Shown in pieces: positions 8,042-14,899 of a DNA stretch of 18,284 nucleotides; within the stretch, counting starts at the first letter, position 1; each line of letters begins with the position of its first letter. Below the pieces are notes generated by a model. That model did no database searches. It worked only from the letters and a program-made list of their open reading frames with translations, and was not told the origin of the DNA. This DNA comes from Chitinophagaceae bacterium (lineage in GTDB: Bacteria > Bacteroidota > Bacteroidia > Chitinophagales > Chitinophagaceae), in assembly GCA_947481355.1 (NCBI GenBank), contig CANKGM010000016.1:1-18284 (forward strand). The letters are read 5' to 3'. A program made the position numbers and the translations under genes.

Positions 8042-8932
8042 TTATAAATATTTTAATAATGAAGCTTTAATATAGCTAATGCTTTTTTCTACACTAATAA
8101 AAGGTGAACCCGGACATTCATCTTGTTCAACAAAAAAATGCTTCATGCCAGATAATTTTGCATTTTGGAAGATGGTCGCAAAATCAATTACACCATTGCC
8201 TACTTCTGTGAAATTTTTCTTTGGTGTCTTGTCCATATCTTTCACATGCCAAAGTGCTACTCTGCCTTTAAGTTGATTGAATAAAGCAATGGGGTCTTTT
8301 CCTGCTTTACTTACCCAATAAAGATCCAATTCAAATTTAACCAAAGATGCATCTGTTTCTTTGGTTAGAATATCAAATGGAAGTTGTCCGTCGATTTCCT
8401 GAAACTCAAAATCATGATTATGGTAGCAAAGTTGAATACCTGCATCCTTACATTTTTTTCCTGCAATATTTAGATCAGCTGCAATTTTTTTATAATCATT
8501 GATTGAAGTTCTTTCATCAGGCATTAAGTATGCTACTACCATATATTGCTGACCTATTGCAACAGCATCTTCTATGGCTTTATCCCAACCATGTAATATC
8601 GTTCCTGGGATTTGTTTATTTCCAAAGTTACCATAGAGGTAGTGACCTGAAGGTGCAGTTAGGTTTAGTTCCGATAAAAGCGCTTTGTATTCAGAAGGTT
8701 CCATTCCAAAGAATTTTCCATTATATCCAAAGTTTTCAACTTCTTCAAATCCAAGAGCTGCCACTTTTTTGAGCACTCCTTTTGGATCTTTCTCAATTTC
8801 ATTTCTTAGGGTATATAATTGGATCCCAATTTTTCTTTTCTTATTAAATGTTAGCGCTGATGCATCAGCCAATAATGCTGTTCCTGCTGTAATTAAGGAA
8901 AGTTGTTTTAGTAAATGTCTTCTTGAAATCAT
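8042..8932 (-). CDS. Tat-exported sugar phosphate isomerase/epimerase-like protein
   Basis: The start chosen is the ATG at 8932-8930, giving 296 residues, because it puts a twin-arginine signal at the very N-terminus (SRRHLLK at 3-9, then a hydrophobic stretch to about 27). A longer reading from a TTG at 8959 only adds a hydrophilic extension. The mature part is a xylose-isomerase-like TIM barrel: HNHDFEF (171-177), Asp203 in FELDLYW, His229 in WHVKD, EVGNGVIDF (243-251) and Glu269 in FVEQDE, which fits a metal-dependent isomerase, epimerase or keto-sugar enzyme. Export by Tat implies folding, possibly with metal, before secretion. It differs from the cytoplasmic-type paralogue at 1837-2889, suggesting that similar chemistry happens in two compartments. 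Confidence 0.9.
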   Translation of the reverse strand: MISRRHLLKQLSLITAGTALLADASALTFNKKRKIGIQLYTLRNEIEKDPKGVLKKVAALGFEEVENFGYNGKFFGMEPSEYKALLSELNLTAPSGHYLYGNFGNKQIPGTILHGWDKAIEDAVAIGQQYMVVAYLMPDERTSINDYKKIAADLNIAGKKCKDAGIQLCYHNHDFEFQEIDGQLPFDILTKETDASLVKFELDLYWVSKAGKDPIALFNQLKGRVALWHVKDMDKTPKKNFTEVGNGVIDFATIFQNAKLSGMKHFFVEQDECPGSPFISVEKSISYIKASLLKYL

Positions 8933-9005
8933 ATGGAAGTGTTTTGCTTTAGATAACAATTTAAAATATTCCTATGGATTCAACTAATTTCTTTAGATAA
9001 GAATA

Positions 9006-9395
9006 TTAGTGACTACAGTGTTCGCCATGTTCGTGGGCTGCTTTTCTACAAAGCCTCAGGTTGATGTAATGTGCTGAGATGATTAATAGAACCGCAGGCG
9101 CTAAAAACCAAATTTGATGAGGGTGAAATACCTGTTTCAGAACCAAAAAAAATATGCCTAACGTGAAAAGTAAAATTGGCCTCACTTTATGATGATGTTT
9201 TGTGAAACCATGCCTAAGCGAATAGATTCCAATTAATAAGGAAATTAGAATCATACCAACCTCAAAAAATAGGTTATTCACGAGATTTAGTCCAAGTATT
9301 GGAAGACTAGAGATTAATAATGGTAGTAGTGTACAGTGAATTGCACAGATTATGCTTGCTGCTATTCCAAGTCTATCGTAATTGATCTTTAACAT
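9006..9395 (-). CDS. MerC-type membrane protein
   Basis: The start chosen is the ATG at 9395-9393, giving 129 residues starting MLKINYDRLGIAASIICAIHC, which matches the usual family N-terminus. An upstream ATG at 9437 would add 14 residues but overlaps the dyad at 9422-9436. The first membrane segment contains Cys-Ala-Ile-His-Cys followed by TLLPLLISSLPILG, diagnostic of MerC (PF03203), and about four hydrophobic helices follow. The tail HEHGEHCSH is rich in His and Cys and could bind metal. Classical MerC takes up mercury, but in Bacteroidota chromosomes such proteins stand alone without mer operons and probably handle another soft or divalent metal. It is divergent from a SCO1/SenC gene and near a Fur-family gene, pointing to zinc or copper homeostasis. 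Confidence 0.87.
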   Translation of the reverse strand: MLKINYDRLGIAASIICAIHCTLLPLLISSLPILGLNLVNNLFFEVGMILISLLIGIYSLRHGFTKHHHKVRPILLFTLGIFFLVLKQVFHPHQIWFLAPAVLLIISAHYINLRLCRKAAHEHGEHCSH

Positions 9396-9406
9396 AAGTG
9401 GGATTG

Positions 9407-9414
9407 CAAATTTA
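9407..9414 (-). promoter_or_regulatory. Candidate -7 box (TAAATTTG) for the MerC gene
   Basis: The reverse strand reads TAAATTTG, an exact match to the Bacteroidota TAnnTTTG -7 consensus, 11 bp upstream of the chosen ATG at 9395. The dyad at 9422-9436 lies 7 bp further upstream. A good -33 element at normal spacing was not found, so the promoter remains tentative; if used, the leader would be very short. Confidence 0.35.
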
Positions 9415-9421
9415 AGTATTT

Positions 9422-9436
9422 TGCAACAAAGTTGCA
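9422..9436. promoter_or_regulatory. Perfect dyad TGCAACAAAGTTGCA, candidate Fur-family (Zur-like) operator
   Basis: The sequence TGCAAC-AAA-GTTGCA is a perfect 6-3-6 inverted repeat in the MerC/SCO divergent intergenic region. It lies beside the candidate -7 box of the MerC gene and about 35 bp upstream of that of the SCO gene. The SCO operon encodes a Fur-family regulator, so autoregulation and control of MerC through this site is a natural inference. No binding evidence exists in the sequence itself. Confidence 0.55.
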
Positions 9437-9470
9437 TTCTATAGGTCAAGTATATTAACTTTACCTACTG

Positions 9471-9478
9471 TATTTTTG
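9471..9478 (+). promoter_or_regulatory. Candidate -7 box (TATTTTTG) for the SCO-Fur operon
   Basis: TATTTTTG is an exact TAnnTTTG match ending 16 bp before the SCO start codon at 9495. No clear TTG-type -33 element is present at the usual spacing, so the assignment is tentative. Confidence 0.4.
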
Positions 9479-9494
9479 CAGAATAAATAGTGGT

Positions 9495-10100
9495 ATGAGT
9501 AAAAAGGCAATCGTTTATCTGATGTTTTTTGCTGTTTTGTTTGCAGTGTTTTACGGAGTGCTGATGTATACCACTGACTTTGCAAAGGTGAAACTTCCTG
9601 TTTTAAATACTGTTCAGCCCTTTTCATTTTTGAAGCAAGATAGTTCCATGGTTTCCCAGCAAGAAACGCAAGGGCGAGTGTATGTTGCTGAATATTTTTT
9701 CACTTCATGTAAGGGCATTTGTCCGAAAATGAATAAGAATATGAAAGCTATTTATGAGAAATTCAAGACTGATTCAAATTTTCTAGTGATTTCACATACG
9801 GTAAATCCTGAAGTTGACTCATTGCCCGTTATGAGGCATTATGCAGATTCAATGGGTGCTAATTCAAAAAACTGGTGGTTTGTTACGGGTAGTAAAGAGG
9901 CACTTTATAAAGCCGCGAGAGAAAGTTATATGCTAGATGACCCAAAGAACAATTCTAAAAACATCGATGAGCAATTCTTGCACACCCAATTTTTTACCTT
10001 GGTTGATCGGTTAGGGCGTGTGAGAGGTGTCTATGATGGGATTAAAAAGGATGAAATAGAACAACTCATTCATGATATTTCTGAACTCATTGCAGAATAA
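9495..10100 (+). CDS. SCO1/SenC family thioredoxin-like protein
   Basis: This 201-residue protein has an N-terminal membrane anchor (about residues 5-25) and a thioredoxin-like SCO domain facing the periplasm. The copper/thiol motif is CKGIC (Cys72 and Cys76) in YFFTSCKGICPKMNKNM, and the distal His163 in FLHTQFF completes the Cys-Cys-His copper site of the family. SCO proteins deliver copper to, or reduce the CuA cysteines of, cytochrome oxidase subunit II; some act as general thiol reductases. The gene is divergent from MerC and is followed one base later by the Fur-family gene, so expression is probably metal-responsive. Which metal controls it is not determined by the sequence. Confidence 0.92.
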   Translation: MSKKAIVYLMFFAVLFAVFYGVLMYTTDFAKVKLPVLNTVQPFSFLKQDSSMVSQQETQGRVYVAEYFFTSCKGICPKMNKNMKAIYEKFKTDSNFLVISHTVNPEVDSLPVMRHYADSMGANSKNWWFVTGSKEALYKAARESYMLDDPKNNSKNIDEQFLHTQFFTLVDRLGRVRGVYDGIKKDEIEQLIHDISELIAE

Positions 10101-10101
10101 G

Positions 10102-10521
10102 ATGGGAGCTCAAACGGAATTTATATTAAAGACTAGTTCCTTGAGTATAACCTCAAGTAGAAAAAAAATTCTTGAAATATTTTTATCAGCTTCAACTGCT
10201 TTAGCTCATCAAGACATAGAGAAATTGGCAGAACAATATGATCGAGTAACTATTTATAGAACCTTACAGACATTTTTAGATAGGGGTATTATTCATACGA
10301 TTCCTACAACTGATAATACCATTAAATATGCATTATGCAGTGATGACTGTATTACATCAGGTCATCACCATGATAATCATGTTCATTTTTTATGTGATCA
10401 ATGTGGACGCACCCTGTGCTTAGATGATGTTAGCATTCCTGCAATTACACTACCTAAAGGGTATTCTATGAAGGAAATTAATATGGTAGTGAATGGTATT
10501 TGCAAAACATGTATGGAATAA
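10102..10521 (+). CDS. Fur-family metalloregulator (probably Zur-like)
   Basis: The start chosen is the ATG at 10102, one base after the SCO stop, giving 139 residues; an in-frame ATG at 10072 would add ten residues overlapping the SCO gene. The winged-helix DNA-binding half contains RVTIYRTLQTFLDRGII (48-64). The metal-sensing half has the His-rich stretch GHHHDNHVHF (87-96). Structural zinc pairs are Cys98-x2-Cys101 and Cys134-x2-Cys137. These are the standard features of Fur/Zur/PerR regulators. Coupling to SCO and nearness to MerC make zinc or copper more likely than iron, with Zur-like as my preferred guess. The likely operator is the dyad at 9422-9436. Confidence 0.92.
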   Translation: MGAQTEFILKTSSLSITSSRKKILEIFLSASTALAHQDIEKLAEQYDRVTIYRTLQTFLDRGIIHTIPTTDNTIKYALCSDDCITSGHHHDNHVHFLCDQCGRTLCLDDVSIPAITLPKGYSMKEINMVVNGICKTCME

Positions 10522-10549
10522 AAAAGTCCCAATGTAAAAACACCGGGAC
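10518..10549 (-). terminator. Candidate terminator for leftward transcription from the M3 peptidase gene
   Basis: On the reverse strand a 5-bp stem (GTCCC/GGGAC; plus-strand arms 10526-10530 and 10545-10549) is followed by a run of T residues (complement of A-rich 10521-10525 and beyond). It sits about 115 bp beyond the peptidase stop codon. The stem is short, so efficiency is uncertain; on the plus strand it lacks a T-tract. Confidence 0.5.
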
Positions 10550-10562
10550 ATTCGTTAAGGCT

Positions 10563-10625
10563 CTGATTAGTAGCTTCTTTATTCTGAGTTTGAATTTTCT
10601 TGAATAAAGGTATCTAGCTAATCAG
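10563..10625. repeat. Long imperfect inverted repeat between convergent genes
   Basis: Nested complementary arms: CTGATTAGTAG (10563-10573) with CTA-g-CTAATCAG (10614-10625), and inside them CTTTATTC (10577-10584) with GAATAAAG (10602-10609), leaving a 17-base loop. In total about 19 base pairs could form on either strand. No T-tract follows on either strand, so it is not an ordinary intrinsic terminator. It may be a 3'-UTR structure or an intergenic repeat; copy number elsewhere is unknown. Confidence 0.6.
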
Positions 10626-10644
10626 GTTCATACAAGTTTGTGGC

Positions 10645-10662
10645 ATACCATAAAAGTGGTAT
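10645..10662. repeat. Short hairpin ATACCA/TGGTAT at the 3' end of the M3 peptidase gene
   Basis: A 6-bp perfect stem (10645-10650 with 10657-10662) closes a 6-base loop immediately next to the peptidase stop codon at 10666-10664. It is weak alone, but adds to the structured convergent region. Confidence 0.35.
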
Positions 10663-10663
10663 C

Positions 10664-12382
10664 TCAGAGAGATTCTAGCTCTTTTTTGACAAAAAGCATC
10701 AATTCACTAATCTTCTCAGGAGAAAAATCAAAATCGATGCCCGAAGCATGGTACAATTCAGGTAACGTTTTTGTACCACCAAGGCTTAGGCCAGTAATAT
10801 AATTTTCTAAGGCCTTTTCTTTATTTTCTCTGTATTGTTTCCACATACCGATTGCACCAAGTTGGGCAATACCATATTCGATATAGTAAAATGGAACTTC
10901 AAATAAATGGAGTTGTCTTTGCCAGCTATACGACCTAAATTTTTCCAAATCACTAAAGTCAATTGATGTAGACGAAAATTCATTTAGAATACGAAGCCAA
11001 TTTTCTCTTCTTTCTTCTAAAGTATGAGTTGGATGTTCATATATCCAGTGTTGAAATTTATCAATTGTTGCTATCCATGGGAAAATCGTAATCACGCGTT
11101 CAAGTTGATGACGTTTCGCTCTTTTCATTTCTTCTTCATCATTGAAGAAAACATCCCAATGGTCCATCGTAAATAATTCCATCGACATGCTTGCCACCTC
11201 AGCCATTTCAGTTGGATACTCTTTAAATCCTGTCAATTCTAGCGGATGCGAAAGAAATGAATGTATGGCATGGCCACTTTCATGCACCATGGTAGTTAAA
11301 TCAGACATTTGGGCTGCAGCATTCATAAAGATGAAAGGTGCACCACTTTCAGCCAATGGCATATTGTAACCACCGGGTGATTTTCCTTTTCTACTATCTA
11401 AATCAAGGTGTTTGAGTTCTTTCATTTTTCTTAAGCAGTTACCAAAAAATGGATTTAACTCATCAAGGCATTTAATTGATTTTGTAAGAAGATCGTTGCC
11501 ATCAGTAAAAGGGCGTAAAGGTTTAATGCCAGCTGGTTCTGCTTCAGTATCCCATGGCTTCATGCTTTCTAAGCCTAGTCGATTTTTCTGATCATTATAT
11601 ATTTGATCAACTAAAGGAACTACTTCTTTTTTTACTGCTTCATGAAATTGGTAGCAGGCTTCAGGGGTATAGTCGAAGCGCCCCATTTCTGCAAATTTAT
11701 AGTCACGGTAATTTTTAAATCCGGCATTTAGTCCAATTTGATGCCTCTTTTCAATGAGCTTAGAAAATAAGTCATTGAGTGGATCTTTATCTTCTAATCT
11801 TCTTGAAGCAATTTTTTTGTATACAGTTTCGCGTATTTCTCTATTCTCACTTTCTAAAAATTTTGCAGCTTGTTGCAACGTGAATTCTTTGCCATCCTGT
11901 TCAATCATCATTTTTCCAGCGATTGCACCATATTGTTGTTGCAATACACTTACTTCAGACTGAAGAGGGATATTAGATTCTCTAAATAGTTCAATGCTTT
12001 TTCGTACAGATCGTAAATACGTGAAATATTTATGTTGATTGATTTCTTTAGTGAAGGGACAATCTATGAGTTTCTTATTGAGGAGATCTGCGTAAGGTTG
12101 AATTTTTGGTTGAATCTCCATGAAAAAAAAGTTGAAGGCTTCTTCGAAACTTTTATTTTCAGTATCGCATGTCATTCTAACTTGTCTCCAACATGCATCT
12201 TCGCTAATGAATGCCTCAACTTCACTCATATCTTTTAACCATTGTTCAAGATTAGATACTGAGTTTAGTGGTCTTTCATTAAGTTGAATAAAATAGGGCT
12301 CTAAGCTTTCCCAATTGGATAGTGTGAATTCTTTTGGAAGAAAAAAGTGTTCTAATTTTTTAATATCCGCACTGTATGGCAT
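10664..12382 (-). CDS. M3-family oligoendopeptidase (PepF-like)
   Basis: This 572-residue protein is a zinc metallopeptidase of family M3. The zinc motif HESGH is at 367-371 in TMVHESGHAIHSFL, and Glu395 in EMAEVASM lies 24 residues further on, as expected for the third ligand. The C-terminal YYIEYGIAQLGAIGMW region and overall length fit the oligoendopeptidase F type. It has no signal peptide, so it probably degrades oligopeptides in the cytoplasm. The start is an ATG at 12382, 28 bp after the DUF5606 stop, so the two genes are likely co-transcribed. It ends in a structured convergent region facing the Fur-family gene. Peptide specificity is unknown. Confidence 0.93.
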   Translation of the reverse strand: MPYSADIKKLEHFFLPKEFTLSNWESLEPYFIQLNERPLNSVSNLEQWLKDMSEVEAFISEDACWRQVRMTCDTENKSFEEAFNFFFMEIQPKIQPYADLLNKKLIDCPFTKEINQHKYFTYLRSVRKSIELFRESNIPLQSEVSVLQQQYGAIAGKMMIEQDGKEFTLQQAAKFLESENREIRETVYKKIASRRLEDKDPLNDLFSKLIEKRHQIGLNAGFKNYRDYKFAEMGRFDYTPEACYQFHEAVKKEVVPLVDQIYNDQKNRLGLESMKPWDTEAEPAGIKPLRPFTDGNDLLTKSIKCLDELNPFFGNCLRKMKELKHLDLDSRKGKSPGGYNMPLAESGAPFIFMNAAAQMSDLTTMVHESGHAIHSFLSHPLELTGFKEYPTEMAEVASMSMELFTMDHWDVFFNDEEEMKRAKRHQLERVITIFPWIATIDKFQHWIYEHPTHTLEERRENWLRILNEFSSTSIDFSDLEKFRSYSWQRQLHLFEVPFYYIEYGIAQLGAIGMWKQYRENKEKALENYITGLSLGGTKTLPELYHASGIDFDFSPEKISELMLFVKKELESL

Positions 12383-12410
12383 GAGTTCAACATTAATCTA
12401 TTTATGGAAA

Positions 12411-12833
12411 TTAATTTTCTTCCTGTTCATCATTTTCCTCTTCCTCAAATTCAGTCAGCTTAATTTCAATCTCATGTTTTTTTATCAAGCTAAACCAACG
12501 CACCATTTTTTTCATGTCACTGTTATATACTTTTTCGAAATCCATTTTAGGATATACTTTTTCAAAATAAGCACGAATTGCTTTATTGTCTTTTTCTGAG
12601 GGAAGTTCTATGTTCAATTCACTCATTGCATTGAAGATGTCTGCAAGATTTACATTATCATCTTCCGTGTATACTTCTATTGATTCTAGATGTGAAAATT
12701 GATGTAGCCTATTTGAAACAAATTTAGTTGTATTATCTTCTAGGGATCTTATGATTGCTCCATCTGTTTTACTACTAACTAATTCGAAGAGTCCTGAAAA
12801 TCCGGTTACTGAAATGAGTTTATTGTATTCCAT
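12411..12833 (-). CDS. DUF5606 protein
   Basis: This 140-residue acidic protein has the N-terminal pattern of the Bacteroidota-specific DUF5606 family: an ISVTGFSGLFELVSSKTDG stretch followed by IIRSLEDNTTKFV, resembling a small beta-barrel fold. The middle (about residues 60-120) is predicted helical, with KAIRAYFEKVYPKMDFEKVY. The last 15 residues are almost all Glu, Asp, Asn or Gln. It has no signal peptide or membrane segment. The family has no known function. It lies 40 bp after the DsbA-family gene and 28 bp before the M3 peptidase gene, so it is probably in the same leftward transcript. Confidence 0.8.
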   Translation of the reverse strand: MEYNKLISVTGFSGLFELVSSKTDGAIIRSLEDNTTKFVSNRLHQFSHLESIEVYTEDDNVNLADIFNAMSELNIELPSEKDNKAIRAYFEKVYPKMDFEKVYNSDMKKMVRWFSLIKKHEIEIKLTEFEEEENDEQEEN

Positions 12834-12873
12834 AATAGATTATGTGTTTTAGAGACCGCAAGGTACGACCAAT

Positions 12874-13527
12874 TTATTGAAATTTATTTTCGATTAGAAT
12901 ATCCTTAATTCTTTTTTCTATGGTTTCGAGTGAGCTATATCCTCTTGTAATCATATATAATTTTGATTCATCTAGTTGAATAAACGCTGTAGGGAAACCG
13001 TTTACTTTTAATTGTTTGATAAGTGAAAAATCATAGTATGCTTTCTCTTTATACGCTGGATCTTTAAGTTTTGAATAAAATTCATCTTGATTAATGCCGT
13101 ATTTAACCAATAAATGGCGATAGGCTTCTGGGTCAGTTAAATCACGTCCTTCTTCATACAATGAACATTGTAAATCTGATGCAAATTCTATGGTGTTTTG
13201 CGGATATATGTCTTTGAAAATTCCCATTGCAATGGCTGGCATTTCTGAATTTGGGTACCAATCACTTAAATCAGGATTTTTAATATGCCATAGATAATCT
13301 TCTCCAAATTTAATACCGGTTGTTTCTTCTACGGTTTTGTAGGCATCTAAAATAAATGGAGCAATTTTACCAATGTGTTGAGTTGAATCAATTGGAATCA
13401 TTCCACCTGAAATAGTTTCAAAATCAAATTGGGTGCTGTATTTTTTATATAGACTTTTAATTACTGGGCTAAATCCGTAGCACCAACCACAATAAGCATC
13501 ATAGCAGTAAATGATAAGTGGTTTCAT
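12874..13527 (-). CDS. DsbA-family (FrnE-like) thioredoxin-fold protein
   Basis: This 217-residue protein has a thioredoxin-fold start (PLIIYCYDAYCGWCYGFSP) with the redox motif CGWC at residues 13-16. A helical insertion follows, and the cis-proline loop GFPT (Pro179) is in the C-terminal thioredoxin half. This matches the DsbA/2-hydroxychromene isomerase/FrnE superfamily. There is no signal peptide, so it probably acts in the cytoplasm on thiols rather than as periplasmic DsbA. Cys8 and Cys121 are additional cysteines. Its start codon overlaps the stop of the hydroxylase gene (ATGA at 13527-13524), indicating translational coupling in one operon. The physiological partner is unknown. Confidence 0.88.
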   Translation of the reverse strand: MKPLIIYCYDAYCGWCYGFSPVIKSLYKKYSTQFDFETISGGMIPIDSTQHIGKIAPFILDAYKTVEETTGIKFGEDYLWHIKNPDLSDWYPNSEMPAIAMGIFKDIYPQNTIEFASDLQCSLYEEGRDLTDPEAYRHLLVKYGINQDEFYSKLKDPAYKEKAYYDFSLIKQLKVNGFPTAFIQLDESKLYMITRGYSSLETIEKRIKDILIENKFQ

Positions 13528-14270
13528 GCGTTTTTTACCCTTTTATAGGTCTTATCATAATCTTCTCTGAGCGTTCCCATAATACGATCCCAGAAAAGAA
13601 AATACAGCCCATAATTTCCTTTAAAATATTTATGATGTTGATTATGACTAACTGAAGTATTGATCCATTTTCCTACTCGAGTTAGATTAAAATCTTTAGG
13701 ATAAATTTCCCATCCCAGATGTCCATATACATTATAGAGAATTGCAAAAAAGAAGAAAACAAAAAAATGAATTTGATGAATGGGTAATACAAATAAAAAT
13801 ATTACCAAAATACCTGCTTCTACAATTGCTTCAAGTGGATGGAAAGCATAGGCTGCCCAAGGTGATGGGTTAGTTGATTTGTGATGTACAAGATGGAATA
13901 TCTTAAAAATAAACTTATGGTGCATCAATCGGTGAGTCCAATAAAAATAGGTATCATGTAAGAAAATCATGATTGGGAATACGAGTATAAAATAGATCCA
14001 TCCTCTTTCCTCAATATTTTTATATAAAAGTGTATGAGAAGATATTTCGGGATTACCGATGAATATCGTAGGTATCATGGCGAAAATAAGTAGTGAAGAT
14101 ATAGAGAAGCTTATTTCCCTTAAGTAATCTCCCTTATCAGGAATGGTTGTTTGAATTTTTGTATGACTATTTGTTTTTTTCAGCAAAACATAAAAGACAT
14201 AGAAAAATATACCAGCTAGTATAAAATACCGTGATCCTATGAGTGTGAAAAATTTAATGTAAGTATTCAT
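13524..14270 (-). CDS. Sterol desaturase / fatty acid hydroxylase family membrane enzyme
   Basis: The start chosen is the ATG at 14270-14268 (248 residues); the frame extends to a TTG at 14291 that would overlap the upstream gene. It is an integral membrane di-iron enzyme with the three His clusters of the family: HDTYFYWTHRLMHH (105-118), HLVHHKST (126-133) and HNQHH (209-213), plus His144 and His184. About four to six hydrophobic segments surround them. Family members hydroxylate or desaturate lipids such as sterols, fatty acids and carotenoids. Next to a PlsC-like acyltransferase gene, a membrane or amino-lipid substrate is plausible but unproven. It sits 13 bp after that gene and overlaps the DsbA-family gene by 4 bp. 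Confidence 0.92.
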   Translation of the reverse strand: MNTYIKFFTLIGSRYFILAGIFFYVFYVLLKKTNSHTKIQTTIPDKGDYLREISFSISSLLIFAMIPTIFIGNPEISSHTLLYKNIEERGWIYFILVFPIMIFLHDTYFYWTHRLMHHKFIFKIFHLVHHKSTNPSPWAAYAFHPLEAIVEAGILVIFLFVLPIHQIHFFVFFFFAILYNVYGHLGWEIYPKDFNLTRVGKWINTSVSHNQHHKYFKGNYGLYFLFWDRIMGTLREDYDKTYKRVKNA

Positions 14271-14283
14271 ATAGCTTTGTATC

Positions 14284-14847
14284 TCAATCAACTTTTATAG
14301 ATTCAATATTAAATAAATCTGGGTATTTGGCAGATTTAGTTTTGTAAAATTCCTTCAAGTTTTTCATATCGGCTATTTTATCTCCTGATAAGTATATCGG
14401 GTTTCCAAAACCCGCCTTTTTATTTTTATAATCTAAAAATCCAGGCAAAACGGGCACATTTGCTCCTTTTGCCACATAATAAAATCCGCTTTTCCATTTT
14501 TCTACCATTTTTCTAGTTCCTTCTGCAGGTATAATAACAAGAAGTTTTTCACTATGGTTGAATTTATGGATAATTGCATCAGTTAAGCTTTGGCTTTTTG
14601 CCCGCTCAACAGGTATTCCACCTGTGTTTTTTAAAAGAATGCTGAGGGGGAATTTGAATAATTCTTTCTTAGCAAGGTATTTTATGTTTAGTCCTAATAT
14701 TTTAAATACCGCTAGTGCATAAATAAAATCCCAATTAGACGTATGTGGTGCTGCAATGACAACAGCTTTTTGGATATCATGGGGAACAATTCCTGAAATT
14801 TTCCACCCCTTCATTTTGAACCACCAAACAAATAATTTTGTGATCAT
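14284..14847 (-). CDS. PlsC-like 1-acylglycerol-3-phosphate acyltransferase family protein
   Basis: This 187-residue protein has the acyltransferase HX4D motif as HTSNWD (His35, Asp40), the GGIPVER acceptor-binding motif (76-82) and EGTRK (109-113), the standard blocks of the PlsC/LPLAT family. It is shorter than typical PlsC of about 240 residues and lacks a strong N-terminal membrane anchor, as in the small 'glycerol acyltransferase' subgroup. It should transfer an acyl chain to lysophosphatidate or another lipid at the cytoplasmic membrane. It starts 52 bp after the polA stop and is followed 13 bp later by a lipid hydroxylase-like gene, so the two may act on the same lipid class. The acceptor is not known. 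Confidence 0.9.
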   Translation of the reverse strand: MITKLFVWWFKMKGWKISGIVPHDIQKAVVIAAPHTSNWDFIYALAVFKILGLNIKYLAKKELFKFPLSILLKNTGGIPVERAKSQSLTDAIIHKFNHSEKLLVIIPAEGTRKMVEKWKSGFYYVAKGANVPVLPGFLDYKNKKAGFGNPIYLSGDKIADMKNLKEFYKTKSAKYPDLFNIESIKVD

Positions 14848-14899
14848 ATGTTAACTTTATGATTCATCTTTATAAGAAGCATGTTTAGCAGATTTAGAG

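Noticed and set aside
8933..8959. N-terminal extension of the Tat isomerase from a TTG codon at 8959
   Set aside because: It adds nine hydrophilic residues before a good twin-arginine signal, and an ATG at 8932 places that signal at the usual position.
8079..8987. Plus-strand open frames opposite the Tat isomerase
   Set aside because: They have no recognisable domain, lie wholly or mostly antisense to a well-supported gene and reflect its codon pattern.
9396..9449. Longer MerC reading from ATG 9437 or TTG 9449
   Set aside because: The extension is not typical of the family and overlaps the perfect dyad; the ATG at 9395 matches the usual MerC N-terminus. Not fully excluded.
10563..10625. Long inverted repeat as the intrinsic terminator of the Fur-family gene
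   Set aside because: No T-tract follows the stem on either strand and the inner loop is 17 bases, so it does not fit a Rho-independent terminator.
14271..14291. TTG start for the hydroxylase gene overlapping the acyltransferase gene
   Set aside because: An ATG at 14270 just downstream of the previous stop gives a normal-length protein without overlap; the extra residues add no family feature.
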